Shown: positions 1-9,543, counted from the first letter of the stretch. The stretch is 29,459 nucleotides of DNA from JAWKTM01 sp041399085 (GCA_041399085.1 JAWKTM010000080.1:1-29459); one strand, 5' to 3'. Numbers and translations: made by a program. The notes: a model not told the origin generated them from the letters alone.

Positions 1-1196
1 TGCAGCCGCGGCGCGATTTTTCGCGGCGACAACGGCTCACGGTTTTGCAGTTGGTTGAGTATTTCGATAACGCTGCCCTCGAACACCGGACGGCCGCACA
101 GCAGTTCGTACAACACGGCCCCCAGCGCGTAGACATCGGCGGGCGGTCCGATCTCACTGGCTTTGCCCGCGGCTTGTTCCGGCGCCATATAGGCCGGCGT
201 CCCCATGACTTGGCCGGTTTGCGTCATCCGCACGTCGGACTCTGTCAGCTCCTTAGCGAGGCCAAAATCGGTCAAGATCGGCTCGCCTGTCTGCTCTTCG
301 ATTAACACGTTCGCTGGTTTGATGTCGCGATGCACGATGCCGTTTTGGTGTGCGACCTCCACCGCCCGCGCTAGCTTCGCCAGCAACTCGGCCGACTCGC
401 GAGCCGATATCGGTTTGGCCGCCACGAGCTCGCGCAAATTCGACCCGGCGACGAAGCCCATCGCAATGTAAGGCAGCCCGGCGACTTCACCGACTTCGTG
501 GATCGGGCAGATGTTCGCATGACGCAGCTTCGCCGCCGCTCGCGCTTCGCGCAAGAACCGTTCGCGACCCTCCGCATCACTGGCCAATTCGCGCCGCGGA
601 AACTTCAACGCCACGGCGCGATTCAATTTGATGTCGCGCGCAAGGTAGACCGCACCCATGCCACCCGCCGCGATACGATCGAGCACTTGATAGCCGGGCA
701 GCGGAGGAAGTGATTCGTGGCGGCGATGTTCAACCGGCGGAAACTCCCCGGTTCGAGCGCCGGGCAACGTGATGGCGTCCGTTTCACGAGTCGGATCGGT
801 TCGCAAGACTGGCGTCGCGGATTGAGACAATCGTTCGCGTAGTGCCGCCTCCCAAACCGGAAAGCGGCGCAGATAGTCTTCAATATCGGCGTGAAGACCG
901 GCGCGCTTACGGAGCTGATAGTCGTAACCGATGAAATCGATGGCCACGTCGCTGTCGGCGAATCCCGGCAACAACTGAAAGTAGCTCTCTACCGAACGAG
1001 CTTGATTCAGCTTAATGCGGCGTTCCAGGTCGACATAAGCAAGCTCGACCACGGTCTCGAAATCCACCTGTGTGACGAATTCACTCAAATCAGGCGGCGT
1101 CGACGATTGCCAAGCTTGTTCAAAAGCCTCGATGACCGTTTCCCGCACGCTTTCTTCTCGATCAAACAATCTGCTAAAGAGCGCTTCGTCGTTCAT
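1..1196 (-). CDS. Serine/threonine protein kinase, 3'-truncated by window edge
   Basis: Frame is open from the ATG at 1196 to the left edge (about 398 residues), so the C-terminus is missing. Seen: glycine-rich loop IAAGGMGAVY near residues 175-184, ATP-binding lysine in VALKF (K198), catalytic loop HRDIKPANV (289-297), metal-binding DFGLA (310-314) and activation-segment end MAPE (337-340). This is a complete Hanks-type catalytic core, so the kinase should be active. The first 165 residues are a soluble extension with a pattern like YDYQLRKRAG...YLRRFP, which is common ahead of planctomycete kinase domains (family knowledge). No membrane segment appears in the visible part; one could lie beyond the edge. 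The gene is divergent from the exported-protein and ECF sigma genes at 1458-2741; such kinases are often found beside ECF sigma genes in this phylum, so signalling between them is possible but inferred. Its start has only a weak Shine-Dalgarno. Cellular substrate unknown. Confidence 0.93.
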   Translation of the reverse strand, partial: MNDEALFSRLFDREESVRETVIEAFEQAWQSSTPPDLSEFVTQVDFETVVELAYVDLERRIKLNQARSVESYFQLLPGFADSDVAIDFIGYDYQLRKRAGLHADIEDYLRRFPVWEAALRERLSQSATPVLRTDPTRETDAITLPGARTGEFPPVEHRRHESLPPLPGYQVLDRIAAGGMGAVYLARDIKLNRAVALKFPRRELASDAEGRERFLREARAAAKLRHANICPIHEVGEVAGLPYIAMGFVAGSNLRELVAAKPISARESAELLAKLARAVEVAHQNGIVHRDIKPANVLIEEQTGEPILTDFGLAKELTESDVRMTQTGQVMGTPAYMAPEQAAGKASEIGPPADVYALGAVLYELLCGRPVFEGSVIEILNQLQNREPLSPRKIAPRL

Positions 1197-1457
1197 GTGG
1201 GTCGTCTGGCTTATGGGCTGTGAGAACGCGGCAAACGTGCGAGTCCAGTTTAGTTGCGTTGGCCGCGTAGGTCGCTAAGAGGGTAGATGCCTTTTCGCGG
1301 CGAATACCTGACGCGCCGAAACTCACATCCACAATTTCCATTTTTCGTGTCACTTTCGATTCTCCGTTTCTCATTCACTCGACGTAACGCAAACGTCCCA
1401 GCACGTCGCCGGGACGAGACGCACCTTGCCCCTTGAGCTTGTTAGGAGGAATGGAAC

Positions 1458-2070
1458 ATGAAACGCGATTCAGCGCGCCTGACGACGGGCTTGTTGAAGG
1501 TCAGCTTGTTGATGTTGGCCGTTGTGATGATTTTCAGTTTCGAGCGGAGCGCAAACGCCGGATACACGGTCTACTCGCGACGGGTTACGGTCGCTTTCGT
1601 CGACGTTCCAACGCACCGACTCTATCAATCTGGGCACTTACGAGCAGGCCCACGGAAACATCAAGCAACGCATTGCGGAAAATCGGCGAGCAAATCAAGA
1701 CTTTGAAGCGTTTATGATCGTTCGCACGGCGGATATCCGGCCACGGGTGGAATTCCCAAACCCAATCTGGGCGAGTGGGTCGTCTACACGCCGAATGTCC
1801 GACCACAGGCGCGACGCACGCTTTATTACATCGTGGCTCTCATGGAGTGGCCGACGTTACTACCAAGGTGGCTTCACCAGCTTCTGGCGGCGGCGTGGGA
1901 TTCCCGTGACGTCTTACGAACGGGCCAAGCGGCTCATCGAGGCGTGCGGTATTTGGCTCCGCCTCATCCGTACACACCGTAGCATTGGCCACCGGCTCGA
2001 CCTGCTCGCCGATCTTCGACTCATCCTCGCGCTCGGCCAACGTGCTCGTCGCACTGTTTGCATGCCGCAC
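1458..2070 (+). pseudogene. Exported protein of unknown function, frameshifted
   Basis: The ATG at 1458 follows a strong ribosome site (TTAGGAGGA). The first 35 residues form a classical signal peptide: a basic start MKRDSAR, a hydrophobic core LLMLAVVMIF, and a cleavage-like ANA before GYTVYS. The starting frame runs only to a stop at 1706. Protein-like sequence then continues in the other frames: near 1618-1720 a segment TDSINLGTYEQAHGN followed by KQRIAENRRANQDFEAF, near 1730-1840 IPKPNLGEWVVYTPNVRPQ, and near 1838-1900 GVADVTTKVASPASGGGVGF. At least three indels would be needed to join these into one secreted protein of roughly 150-200 residues. I do not recognise a family. The 3' end is an estimate, placed before the hairpin at 2071. 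Whether the breaks are real decay or sequence errors is discussed in the findings. Confidence 0.45.
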
Positions 2071-2108
2071 AAAGCCTGCCAGGACCCGCTGGAGCGGGCT
2101 TTGTTTCG
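2071..2108 (+). terminator. Possible rho-independent terminator
   Basis: CCCGC (2085-2089) can pair with GCGGG (2094-2098), and alternatively AAAGCC (2071-2076) with GGCTTT (2097-2102). The structure is followed by the T-rich stretch TTTGTTTCGTT. It lies after the broken exported-protein gene and before the ECF sigma gene. The T-tract is interrupted, so this is tentative. Confidence 0.35.
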
Positions 2109-2129
2109 TTCTTGCCGTGTCAGCGCGAT

Positions 2130-2741
2130 ATGTCGGATTCCCTTCAGATACTTTGCTTCCGCGTTCACAAGCTTGCGACGAGCAAGCGGCCGCGAGATCT
2201 TCAATCGTTTTGCCAGCCGCTTGATTGCCCTGTGCCGCGAACCCGCTTGGACGTTCGATTCCAAGCCGTAGTCGATGCCGAAGATGTCATGCAATCCGTC
2301 TGGCGAAGCTTCTTTCGCCGTCAGCAAGCGGGCGAATTTCCTCATTTCGACCGTTGGGACGATGTATGGTCGCTCTTGGTGTTGATGACGGTTCGCAAGT
2401 GTGCTCGAACGGCCAATGCATTGCGAGCGGCTCGGCGAGACGTCAATCGCCAAATCTCCGCGTCAGGCAATTCCGAGGACGTATCGGCGAGCTGGCAATT
2501 CATGGATCGGCAGCCTCAGCCCGAAGAAGCGGCGATGTTGGCGGAGCTAGTTGCCCAGATCATGGAGAAGTTTTTGATGAGCGGCAGCAGCAAATTCTGA
2601 CGTTGCGACTGCAAGGCTACACCATCGAAGAAATCAGCGAAGAAGTTGGGCGAACCTGAACGTACGGTGATTCGCATTCTGAACCATATTCGCGAGCAGC
2701 TTCTGTTCGCCTCATTTTCCGCTTCCACGGAAGCCCACTGA
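2130..2741 (+). pseudogene. ECF-type RNA polymerase sigma factor, frameshifted
   Basis: Reconstruction across frames gives a typical sigma-70-like ECF factor of about 200 residues. Region 2 reads REIFNRFASRLIALCRE, then RLDVRFQAVVDAEDVMQSVW with RSFFRRQQAGEF after it. Region 4 reads DERQQQILTLRLQGYTIEEI then ERTVIRILNHIREQL, with a helix-turn-helix. The frame changes near 2190, 2240, 2575 and 2657. The last is a single extra T inside ACCTGAACG that creates an early stop. The reconstructed end is the TGA at 2739-2741. The start at 2130 (MSDSLQ) is the best N-terminal guess; no clear Shine-Dalgarno precedes it. The DAEDVMQSV-type region 2 resembles planctomycete ECF groups that are genetically linked to Ser/Thr kinases, which fits the divergent kinase at 1-1196. 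As written the gene cannot make a full protein. Confidence 0.75.
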
Positions 2742-2905
2742 GGCCGAGACCGCCTTGCCTCTGTCTGGGACGGTTCATCGTGCCCGGAGTTGGTTGGGCG
2801 GGGCGGATGCGGTATGTTGACCGGCGTTTGGCTGGGGCGCGTGGCTGACAATGCGTGGAACAGTCGCGAGAGAGCCCGCCGATTTCCCTTGAGACGCACG
2901 CGACG

Positions 2906-3139
2906 ATGAAATACACCGTTTGGTTGCTGTTGGCGGGGCTAGTGGTGCTGCATCAGGATTTTTGGCAGCAGAAGACGCCACGTTATCGTTTGGCTTTCTC
3001 CCTTATTCGCTGTTCTACCACGGGCTGTTGTCGATCGGGCGCGGCGGTCGTGTGGTGGATGGCGGTGCAGTTTTGCTGGCCTGAGCGCGGTGAAGGCGGT
3101 CGACTTAGGAAGCGGCGGCGGCGAAGGGAGGCGAGCGAT
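2906..3139 (+). pseudogene. DUF3311-type small membrane protein, frameshifted
   Basis: Starts MKYTVWLLLAGLVVLHQDFW at 2906. The frame then changes near 2972 to give DATLSFGFLPYSLFYHGLLS, and back near 3040 to give AAVVWWMAVQFCWP. Together these make two transmembrane helices with the conserved HQDFW, FGFLPxSLxYH and VVWW pattern of DUF3311 proteins. Family members are about 70-80 residues and are usually encoded directly upstream of a sodium:solute symporter, which is the arrangement here: the symporter ATG at 3137 abuts this gene. By analogy with other small-protein/SSS pairs it is probably an accessory subunit of the transporter (inference). A third frame change near 3075 is likely, so the exact end is uncertain. 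Confidence 0.65.
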
Positions 3140-4676
3140 GATTCCGTTGGTGGTCATTGTCGTCTATCTCGGTTTGTTGTTGCTGTTGGGAGCGACCGCC
3201 AGCCGGTTGTTTCGCGGCACGGCTCAGGACTACATGCTGGCCAGCCATTCGATCGGCCCGGTCTTATTGAAAGCGATGGTCGTTGTTCGGCACCACGATG
3301 ACGGCATTCGCTGGTGGGCCTGACGGGCCGAGCGTTCACGTTGGGCGTGGAGCAAGTACGGATTGCTCGCTTCGCCAGCGGCATCATGCACTCGTTGTGT
3401 TTCTTTCCTTGGTCATGCCGCTATGGGCGTTGGGCCGCAAATATGGATACACGACACAGGGATTCAGTTTTTCCGCGACCGTTTGCAGGAATGACTCACT
3501 GGCCGCTGCCGTTCCTGATTTTGGTCGGCTTGGTTGTGTCGTATTTGTTGGTGGGCGTGGTCGCTTCCGGCGCGGTGGTGAACGGCGTGACGCAAGGGGC
3601 GTTCGAGCCTTACGGGTTGTTCGCCGATCTGCCATGGCGTGCCGAAGCCCCTGGCTTCCGGCGACGATCTGCGGCGTCGTGTTGGTGTACGCGTTCTTCG
3701 GCGGATGCGGGACGGCTTGGGCCAACACATTTCAGACGCTGGTGTTCATGGTGCTGGGCGTGGTGACGCGTTCGTGACGATCGCCAATGCATTGGCGGCG
3801 GCGACAGCTTGCTGGAGAACATGCGGCGACGGCAGGTGCCCGAGCCGCAGCTTTCGCGGGCGAAGATCTGAACTCGGTGTTCTTTTCGTTTCGCCGATTC
3901 CGTTGTCGGTTGGCATGTTCCCGCATGTGTTTCAGCATTGGCTGACGGCCGCAGCGCGGCGTTCGGGGTTGCCGATCGTGTTGCATCCGATCTTTATCAT
4001 GATTGTCTGGCTGCTATGCGTGTTGATCGGCGTCTGGGCCAGTGCTCCGTCGGCCGGATTCGAGCCGGGATTTAACGAGAACGAAGTGCTGGCGACGTTG
4101 GTGAAACAGCACGCCGGCCCGGTGCTGGCGGTTGCTGACAGCCGGCATTTTGGCGGCGATCATGTCGTCGCTGGACAGCCAGTTCTGTGTGTCGGCACGA
4201 TCTTCACGGAAGACATCGTGCTGCATTACAGCCGCAAGGGTCGTTTCAGCGAGCGTCAGACCGTGGTGATCGCGCGGCTGTTCGTCGTGCTGATCGTGGC
4301 GATTACGTACGTGTGCAGCTTGTTTCCGCGAGCCGTGTTCGATCTGGGCTTGTGGTCGTTCACCGGATTCTGCGGACTGTTTCCGCTCGTGATCGCGGCG
4401 TTGTACTGGCGGCGTCTGACCTCGGCGGGAGCGATCGCCAGCGTCTTGGCGATGACGGCGACTTGGGTGGCGTTGTTTCGCGCGGCCGAGTGGGGACACA
4501 ATCCGCGATTCGCCTTCCCGACGAAGCCGATCATGGCGGGCGACATGACGTTGCTTCCGCCGTTGCATCCAGTGGTGACCGTGATGATTGCGGCCACGGT
4601 GGTGTTGGTCGCCGTTTCGTTGGTAAATATCGTCCGCCGGCCGGGCCGCCGTGCGACGTTTCTTTTCCGTGATTAG
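3137..4676 (+). pseudogene. Sodium:solute symporter (SSS family), frameshifted
   Basis: Begins MIPLVVIVVYLGLLLLLGAT at 3137 after a strong GGGAGG ribosome site, and ends with TAG at 4674-4676, about 510 residues when reconstructed. Recognisable SSS helices run through all three frames: AQDYMLASHSIGPVLL, MTHWPLPFLILVGLVVSYLL, FGGCGTAWANTFQTLVFMVL, PLSVGMFPHVFQHWL, LLTAGILAAIMSSLDSQF, and a clean C-terminal third from about 4186. The frame changes near 3275, 3310, 3345-3410, 3463, 3494, 3640, 3771, 3793 and 3870. A compensated pair near 4133 and 4185 shifts and restores the frame around LLTAGILAAIMSSLDSQ. SSS proteins use the sodium gradient to import organic solutes; with a DUF3311 partner a monocarboxylate is a reasonable guess, not shown by sequence. 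Its stop overlaps the stop of the convergent transhydrogenase gene by four bases. Confidence 0.82.
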
Positions 4677-6052
4677 AACAGCCGGTTGTATCCATTCAAT
4701 CGCGGCGACGCGGGTGGCCGCTTCGGCCATCGTCGGATAGTTGAACGTGGTGTTGATGAAGTACATCAGCGAATTGGCTTTGCCCGTTTGCGACAGGATC
4801 GCTTGGCCGATGTGAACGATCTCCGACGCGTTCGGCGCCGAAGCAATGCACGCCCAGGACTTCGGTAAAGCGCAGTATCGCGGTGGAACAGCAGCTTGAG
4901 CATTCCCACGGCTTGCCCCGTGATCTGAGCTCGGGCCAAGCTCTTGAAGTGCGTCCGACTTCACAGCGGAATGTTGGCTGCCGTCAGCCTGCGCCTGGTT
5001 TGGCCGACGGAGCTGATTTCGGGACTGGTGTAGATGCCCGTCGGGATGTGGAAGCAGCGGCAGCGTCACCTGCCGTCGACGATGCGGGCTGGCGGCGGCT
5101 CGGCCGCATGAGGCCGCGCTGGCCAAGCTGCCGGATAGCCAATCACATCACTGATGGTGTACGACGCACGCGTCTTGCCGAAGCAAGCGTTCACGGCCAG
5201 ATTGCTCATAACGCTGCGAGGCCCAGACCGTCGAGGCCTAATTCATCCGTGTGTTGCCGGAGGGCCGTTAGGCCCACAGAAGGATATCGGTCTTCAGCTT
5301 CTTGCCGCTTTTCAGATGCAGCACGACGCCGTCGTCCAGCGGCTTGACGCGTCTATGCTGTTTGATAAGAATGATGACGCCCGATTCCGCGCAGATGGTA
5401 ACTGAGGGCGTCGCTGATCTCGTCGTCCAAACTCCAGCAGCTTGTGCCGGGTGTTCACCAAGTTCACCTTGACGCCCAGGTTGCGGAACATCGAGGCGTA
5501 TTCGGCGCCGATCACTCCCGCACCATAGATGGTGATCGACTTGGGCGTGAACTTCAGGTCCAGAATCGTGTCGGCGTCGAACACCCGCGCGTGGTCGAAG
5601 TCGACATCGGGCGGCCGATACGGTCGCGAGCCGACGGCGATCACGACGGCTGCCGCGCTACACCGGCGTCCGTTCACATCCACCGTGTGCGGGTCGATGA
5701 ATCGAGCGTGGCCGCGAAGAATCGGGACGTCGTTGCGGACGTAGAAGTTGGTCCGCATGTCGACTTGGCGGCTGATGACGCCGCTGGCACTCTTCCGCAG
5801 ATCGGGAAAGTCGACCGCCAAGCACGAGGCGCCGAACAGCGGGTTCTTGACCAACTCGGTTAGCTTGAAGATCGAGAACCGCAACGACTTGCTGGGAATC
5901 GTGCCGCGGTGAGTACATGCGCCGCCGACTTCGGGCAGCCGTTCGATCACGGCCACTCGCTTGCCGTTCTTGACGGCTTGCATCGCGGCGCCCTCGCCGC
6001 CTGGACCGGTTCCGATTACCAATACGTCATAGTCATACGAAGCGTCGCTCAC
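4673..6052 (-). pseudogene. sthA: Soluble pyridine nucleotide transhydrogenase, frameshifted
   Basis: Flavoprotein that moves hydride between NADPH and NAD+ in the cytoplasm. The GTG start at 6052 follows AAGGAAGGAAAG. The N-terminal half is intact to about 5460: FAD site GTGPGGEGAAM, the family signature GGACTHRGTIPSK, the SRPYRPPDVDFDH segment, and the NAD(P) site YGAGVIGAEYASMFRNLGVK. Beyond this the homology continues in other frames: IPTGIYTSPEISSVGQT (about 4990-5060), ASEIVHIGQAIL and NTTFNYPTMAEA (about 4740-4840), and a C-terminus NGYNRLF ending TAA at 4673, matching the usual family ending. At least five indels break the second half. The single conserved cysteine in CTHxGTIPSK instead of a CxxxxC pair separates it from lipoamide dehydrogenase. 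Reconstructed length about 460 residues, normal for the family. Confidence 0.85.
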
Positions 6053-6465
6053 CGCATCTTTCCTTCCTTAACCACGTTTCGCAGCCGTCCGTACGTCCAC
6101 GAAACTGCCCGTGTTACAGATTCGGTATGTCGTCCGCCTCAATTTCGACCACCGGATTCTGACAGAACAGTCTGCCTCGCGGTATGCCGGCCAGTCGGGA
6201 TTCCGATGACGCGGCGATGAAGTTTGGGCGAATTTGCCGGGTTATCGGCTGGGTCGCAAGCTTCGCGCCCATGCTATCGCCGAAAACGCGGCCAGCCGCT
6301 GGCGGTTGATTAAAGTGCCGACCAGGCAATTCCGATAAAGTTTGCGAGTCAGACAGAGTTTGCCGGTCGCAACGGCAATTCCGGTCAAGTCGACCCGGCT
6401 AACATTTGCCAGGCGGATCACTCCCCAATCAGCTCCAAATCGACGAAGTCGAACGAGGACGAACG
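6053..6465. other. Intergenic region between divergent sthA and BBP7 genes
   Basis: About 410 bases with no convincing gene. It must hold the promoters of sthA (leftward) and the BBP7 barrel gene (rightward), but I cannot identify a convincing -35/-10 pair. It contains a short direct repeat listed separately and a small hairpin, TTGCCG (6360-6365) with CGGCAA (6373-6378). Confidence 0.5.
6325..6390 (+). repeat. Direct repeat upstream of BBP7 gene
   Basis: Two 17-base copies at 6325-6341 and 6374-6390, start to start 49 bases, share GGCAATTCCG then differ at two positions before AAGT. The second copy overlaps the right arm of the small hairpin at 6360-6378. This could be a regulator site in the barrel gene's leader, or chance. 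Confidence 0.35.
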
Positions 6466-8034
6466 ATGCACCGAGCAGCAGGGATGCAAAGCAACGTGTG
6501 GGTTTTTAGCGGCGTCATTCTTGGGACGCTGCTAGTCGGCGCGACGGCCGTGATGGGCCAAAGCGCGTCGCCTCGCCAGCAGGCTGGTCGGATCTCGGCG
6601 GCCGAAGCGACCGAACTGGCTCGCACGAATCCGAACCTCTCGCGGGCGTCGTTGCGAAGTCAACGGCAACAAGTTTCCGAGCCGGCGGCGCCAGCCGAAC
6701 CGGGTTTGTTAGCCGACGCGGGTCGGACCGCCGGAGTTCAGCCGGCGTCGGCCACGATGTTCATGGAAGGCGAAATCGGCGAGACAATTATCCACGACCA
6801 ATGGGACGGCGGCCCGGCGATTGGGCCGAGCCAGTTCGGCGGCTGCGATGATTACTGCGGCCCGTCTTGCCAGCCCCGTTGTTGGCCGATCTACGGCAGC
6901 GTCGGTGCGCTGTTGATGTGGACCAATGGCGATCACGTGCCGGCGCTCGTCACGACCAGCCCGGCGGGTACGCCTCCGGCTCAAGCGGGTTCGTTGACGA
7001 ATCCAAACACCACGATCCTGGCTGGCAACGAAGGACTGGGCGACCAAATTCGGCCGGGTCTTCAAGTGATGCTCGGAACGCATCTCAACGATTGCCTGCG
7101 GTTGGAGCTTACGTACTTCGACCTGTTCGATCGCGAAGACAACTTTGCCACGACCAGCGCGGCAAACGCAATCATCGCTCGCCCGTTTCTGAACGTGGCA
7201 CAAGGCATCGACGACCATGAGATCATCGCGTTCAACGGCGCGGAAGGCACGCTGACCGGTTCGATCAACGTGGATTATTCCAGCCAGTTTCGCGGCGGCT
7301 CGGCGTTGTTCAAGCGGTTGATCTTCTCGACCGGCGATGGCTGTTCGTTCGCCCGAGTCAACATGATCGCCGGCTATCGTCATCTGCGATTGGACGAATC
7401 GCTGCGAGTTCAATCGTCCACTTTGGCCGTCGATCCGATCAATCAGTTAGTTGTCGCGAACACTCGATTCGACGTGACCGATTCGTTCTCGGCCGACAAT
7501 CAATTCAACGGCGGCGACCTCGGATTGTCGGCTGAATTCGCGGGCGGTTGCTACTCGCTGGAATTGTTCAGCCGCGTGGCAATCGGGAACACGCATCAAA
7601 ACGTGGTGATCGCCGGCCAATCGGTGACGACCGTTCCCAACGATCCGAATTCCCCAGTCACGCGCAATCAAGGTCTGTTGGCTCAGCCGACCAACATCGG
7701 TACCTACACGCGGAACGAGCTGGCATTCGTGCCTCAATTGGGAGCGAATCTGCGATGGGATTGGGGCTGCGGCTGGCAATTCCACGCGGGCTACGAATTC
7801 TTGTTCTGGAGCGACGTAGCGCGACCGGGCAGCCAGATCGATCTGGCGGTGAATGACACGCAGTTCGACGGCGGCACGCTCAACGGCGCGGCTCGTCCGC
7901 AGTTCCCGTTCGAGCAAGGATACCTTTGGGCTCAGGGTCTGAACCTCGGCCTCGATTATCGCTACTCGCAACCCGGCCGACCTCGCCACGTGCAAGTAAC
8001 GTCGGACATCGGTTCGCTCGACCGGTTAGACTAG
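6466..8034 (+). CDS. BBP7-family outer-membrane beta-barrel protein
   Basis: 522 residues from the ATG at 6466, chosen because GAGG lies eight bases upstream and the following 32 residues form a signal peptide (VFSGVILGTLLVGATAVMGQ). A TTG 60 bases earlier is in frame but has no ribosome site. A low-complexity Ala/Gln/Pro stretch comes first, then a cysteine-rich patch GGCDDYCGPSCQPRC around residue 125-139, then the barrel opening YGSVGALLMWTNGDHVPALV. The rest alternates short hydrophobic and polar segments with many aromatic girdle positions, e.g. RLELTYFDLFDRED, FHAGYEFLFWSDVAR, and a terminal GLNLGLDYRYSQ strand. This pattern is typical of the BBP7 family, abundant in Planctomycetes and thought to sit in the outer membrane. 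The ligand or transport role is unknown. It is intact, unlike the genes before it. Confidence 0.8.
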   Translation: MHRAAGMQSNVWVFSGVILGTLLVGATAVMGQSASPRQQAGRISAAEATELARTNPNLSRASLRSQRQQVSEPAAPAEPGLLADAGRTAGVQPASATMFMEGEIGETIIHDQWDGGPAIGPSQFGGCDDYCGPSCQPRCWPIYGSVGALLMWTNGDHVPALVTTSPAGTPPAQAGSLTNPNTTILAGNEGLGDQIRPGLQVMLGTHLNDCLRLELTYFDLFDREDNFATTSAANAIIARPFLNVAQGIDDHEIIAFNGAEGTLTGSINVDYSSQFRGGSALFKRLIFSTGDGCSFARVNMIAGYRHLRLDESLRVQSSTLAVDPINQLVVANTRFDVTDSFSADNQFNGGDLGLSAEFAGGCYSLELFSRVAIGNTHQNVVIAGQSVTTVPNDPNSPVTRNQGLLAQPTNIGTYTRNELAFVPQLGANLRWDWGCGWQFHAGYEFLFWSDVARPGSQIDLAVNDTQFDGGTLNGAARPQFPFEQGYLWAQGLNLGLDYRYSQPGRPRHVQVTSDIGSLDRLD

Positions 8035-8125
8035 GCCCAGGCCGTGAAGTCGAAATTCACGGCAGGCAAGCCTTATCCGTGTCGACTCTTGATTCGCTCG
8101 ATCCATGCGACAACGCAGACTGCCG

Positions 8126-9489
8126 ATGAACATTCTCCGCGATAACCGGCGGGAGTTTCTGCAACGAACGGCGGCGTTCGGCGGCATGCTGGCGACCGGC
8201 GGCGCTCTGGGAACAAGTCCTTGGCGAACGAGTCGCGACGGCCGCGCGTGGCCGCGATCTTCACGGTGTTGCGGTTTCGCAGCCACGCCTACAACATCCT
8301 CGAAAACTTCTTTCGACCGTATCTGTTTCGCGGCGAGCTGGTCGATCCGGGTGTCGAAGTCGTGTCGATGTACGCCGATCAATTTCCGGCGGACGACATG
8401 GCTCGCGATGTCTCGCGGCGTTTTCAAGTGCCGTTGTACGATTCGATCGAGGCGGCGCTCTGCGGCGGCGGCCGAGAGCTGGATGTCGACGCCGTGCTGT
8501 TGATCGGCGAGCACGGCGACTATCCGTACAACAAACTGGGCCAACATCTGTATCCGCGAAAGCAGTTCTTCGACCAGATCGCCGCCGTCGTGCGCCGAGC
8601 GAATCGGCCCGTGCCGTTGTTCAACGACAAGCATCTGTCGTATCGCTGGGATTGGGCGAAGGAGATCTACGACACGGCGCGCGAGCTGAAAATGCCGCTG
8701 CTCGCCGGCAGCAGCGTGCCGTTGGCCGAGCGGCGTCCGATGCTGGAATTGCCGGCCGCGGCGGAGATCGAACAAGCCGTTTCGCTCCACGGCGGCGGCC
8801 TCGAATCGTATGACTTTCATGCGTTCGAAGTATTGCAGTCGATAATCGAGCGACGAAAGGGCGGCGAGACCGGCATTACGCGCGTCGAGCTGTTGACGGA
8901 CGATCGACTGCGCGCGGCCCAAGCCGAATCCGATTGGCCTCACGATCTGATCGCGGCGGCACGACAAGCCGAGCGGCAACACGACGAGCCTCGCCAACGC
9001 CGCCCATCCACGGGCGTGTTTGCCGCCCCCGCGAAACCCGAATCGCCGAACCGCAAGATCACGGCCACTCACGCAATTCGCTTGACCTATCGTGACGGCC
9101 TGCGGGCATTGGTGATGAAGGATGGCAGCAGCAGCGACCGCTGGAACTTCGCCTGTCGAGTGCGCGGCGAACGCGAGCCTCGGGCCTGCATGTTCTTCAA
9201 CGGCCCGTGGAGCAACCGCTGTTTGTTCAAAGCATTGTCGCACGCGATCCAGCATCACTTTCGCACGGGCCAGCCGCCTTATCCGGTCGAACGAACGCTG
9301 TTGGCCAGCGGCGTGCTGGACGCCGCGATGCATTCGCACGACGAGGGCGGCCGCGCGATCGACACGCCGCATCTGGCCTTCGCGTATGAAAGCCGCGATT
9401 TCTCGGCGTTTCGCGAGAACGGCGCGAGCTGGCGCAAACTAACGCGCGACACGCCCCAGCCCGCCGACTTCTCGCCGGGCGATGGTTGA
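8126..9489 (+). pseudogene. Tat-exported protein of unknown function, one frameshift
   Basis: MNILRDNRREFLQRTAAFGG at 8126 is a clear twin-arginine signal (RREFL) with a following small-residue core GGMLATGGALG. The signal is out of frame with the rest by one base near 8217: GTS is followed by a change that restores LANESRRPRVAAIFTVLRF. From there the frame is open to 9489, about 420 residues. The body begins like a Rossmann fold (RPRVAAIFTVLRF, later VDAVLLIGEHGDYPYN) and contains PVPLFNDKHLSYRWDWAKEI and MPLLAGSSVPLAERRP. It resembles hypothetical Tat proteins common in Planctomycetes and Verrucomicrobia, loosely similar to Gfo/Idh/MocA folds. I cannot assign a reaction. Without the frameshift it would be a periplasmic protein of about 454 residues. 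A start at 8105 in the same frame is also possible. Confidence 0.7.
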
Positions 9490-9543
9490 TCGCCGCCGAG
9501 CCTCGGCCATTCTCCGCGCCGACTTGAGTGCAAATTTTTCGTC

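Noticed and set aside
45..713. Several plus-strand open frames opposite the kinase
   Set aside because: They are Arg/Ala/Pro-rich antisense shadows of the kinase gene, which shows all catalytic motifs on the reverse strand.
1174..1374. 66-codon reverse frame just upstream of the kinase
   Set aside because: It overlaps the kinase start by 23 bases, has no ribosome site and no recognisable composition or motif.
4014..5126. 370-codon reverse frame under the symporter
   Set aside because: Only about residues 105-150 match transhydrogenase; the rest is His/Arg-rich antisense of the symporter, so it is an artefact of the frameshifts.
6114..6329. 71-codon reverse frame in the sthA-BBP7 gap
   Set aside because: No ribosome site, no family resemblance and composition typical of random high-GC sequence.
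8026..9372. 448-codon reverse frame opposite the Tat protein
   Set aside because: His/Arg/Gln-rich shadow; the plus-strand frame has protein-like sequence and a Tat signal.
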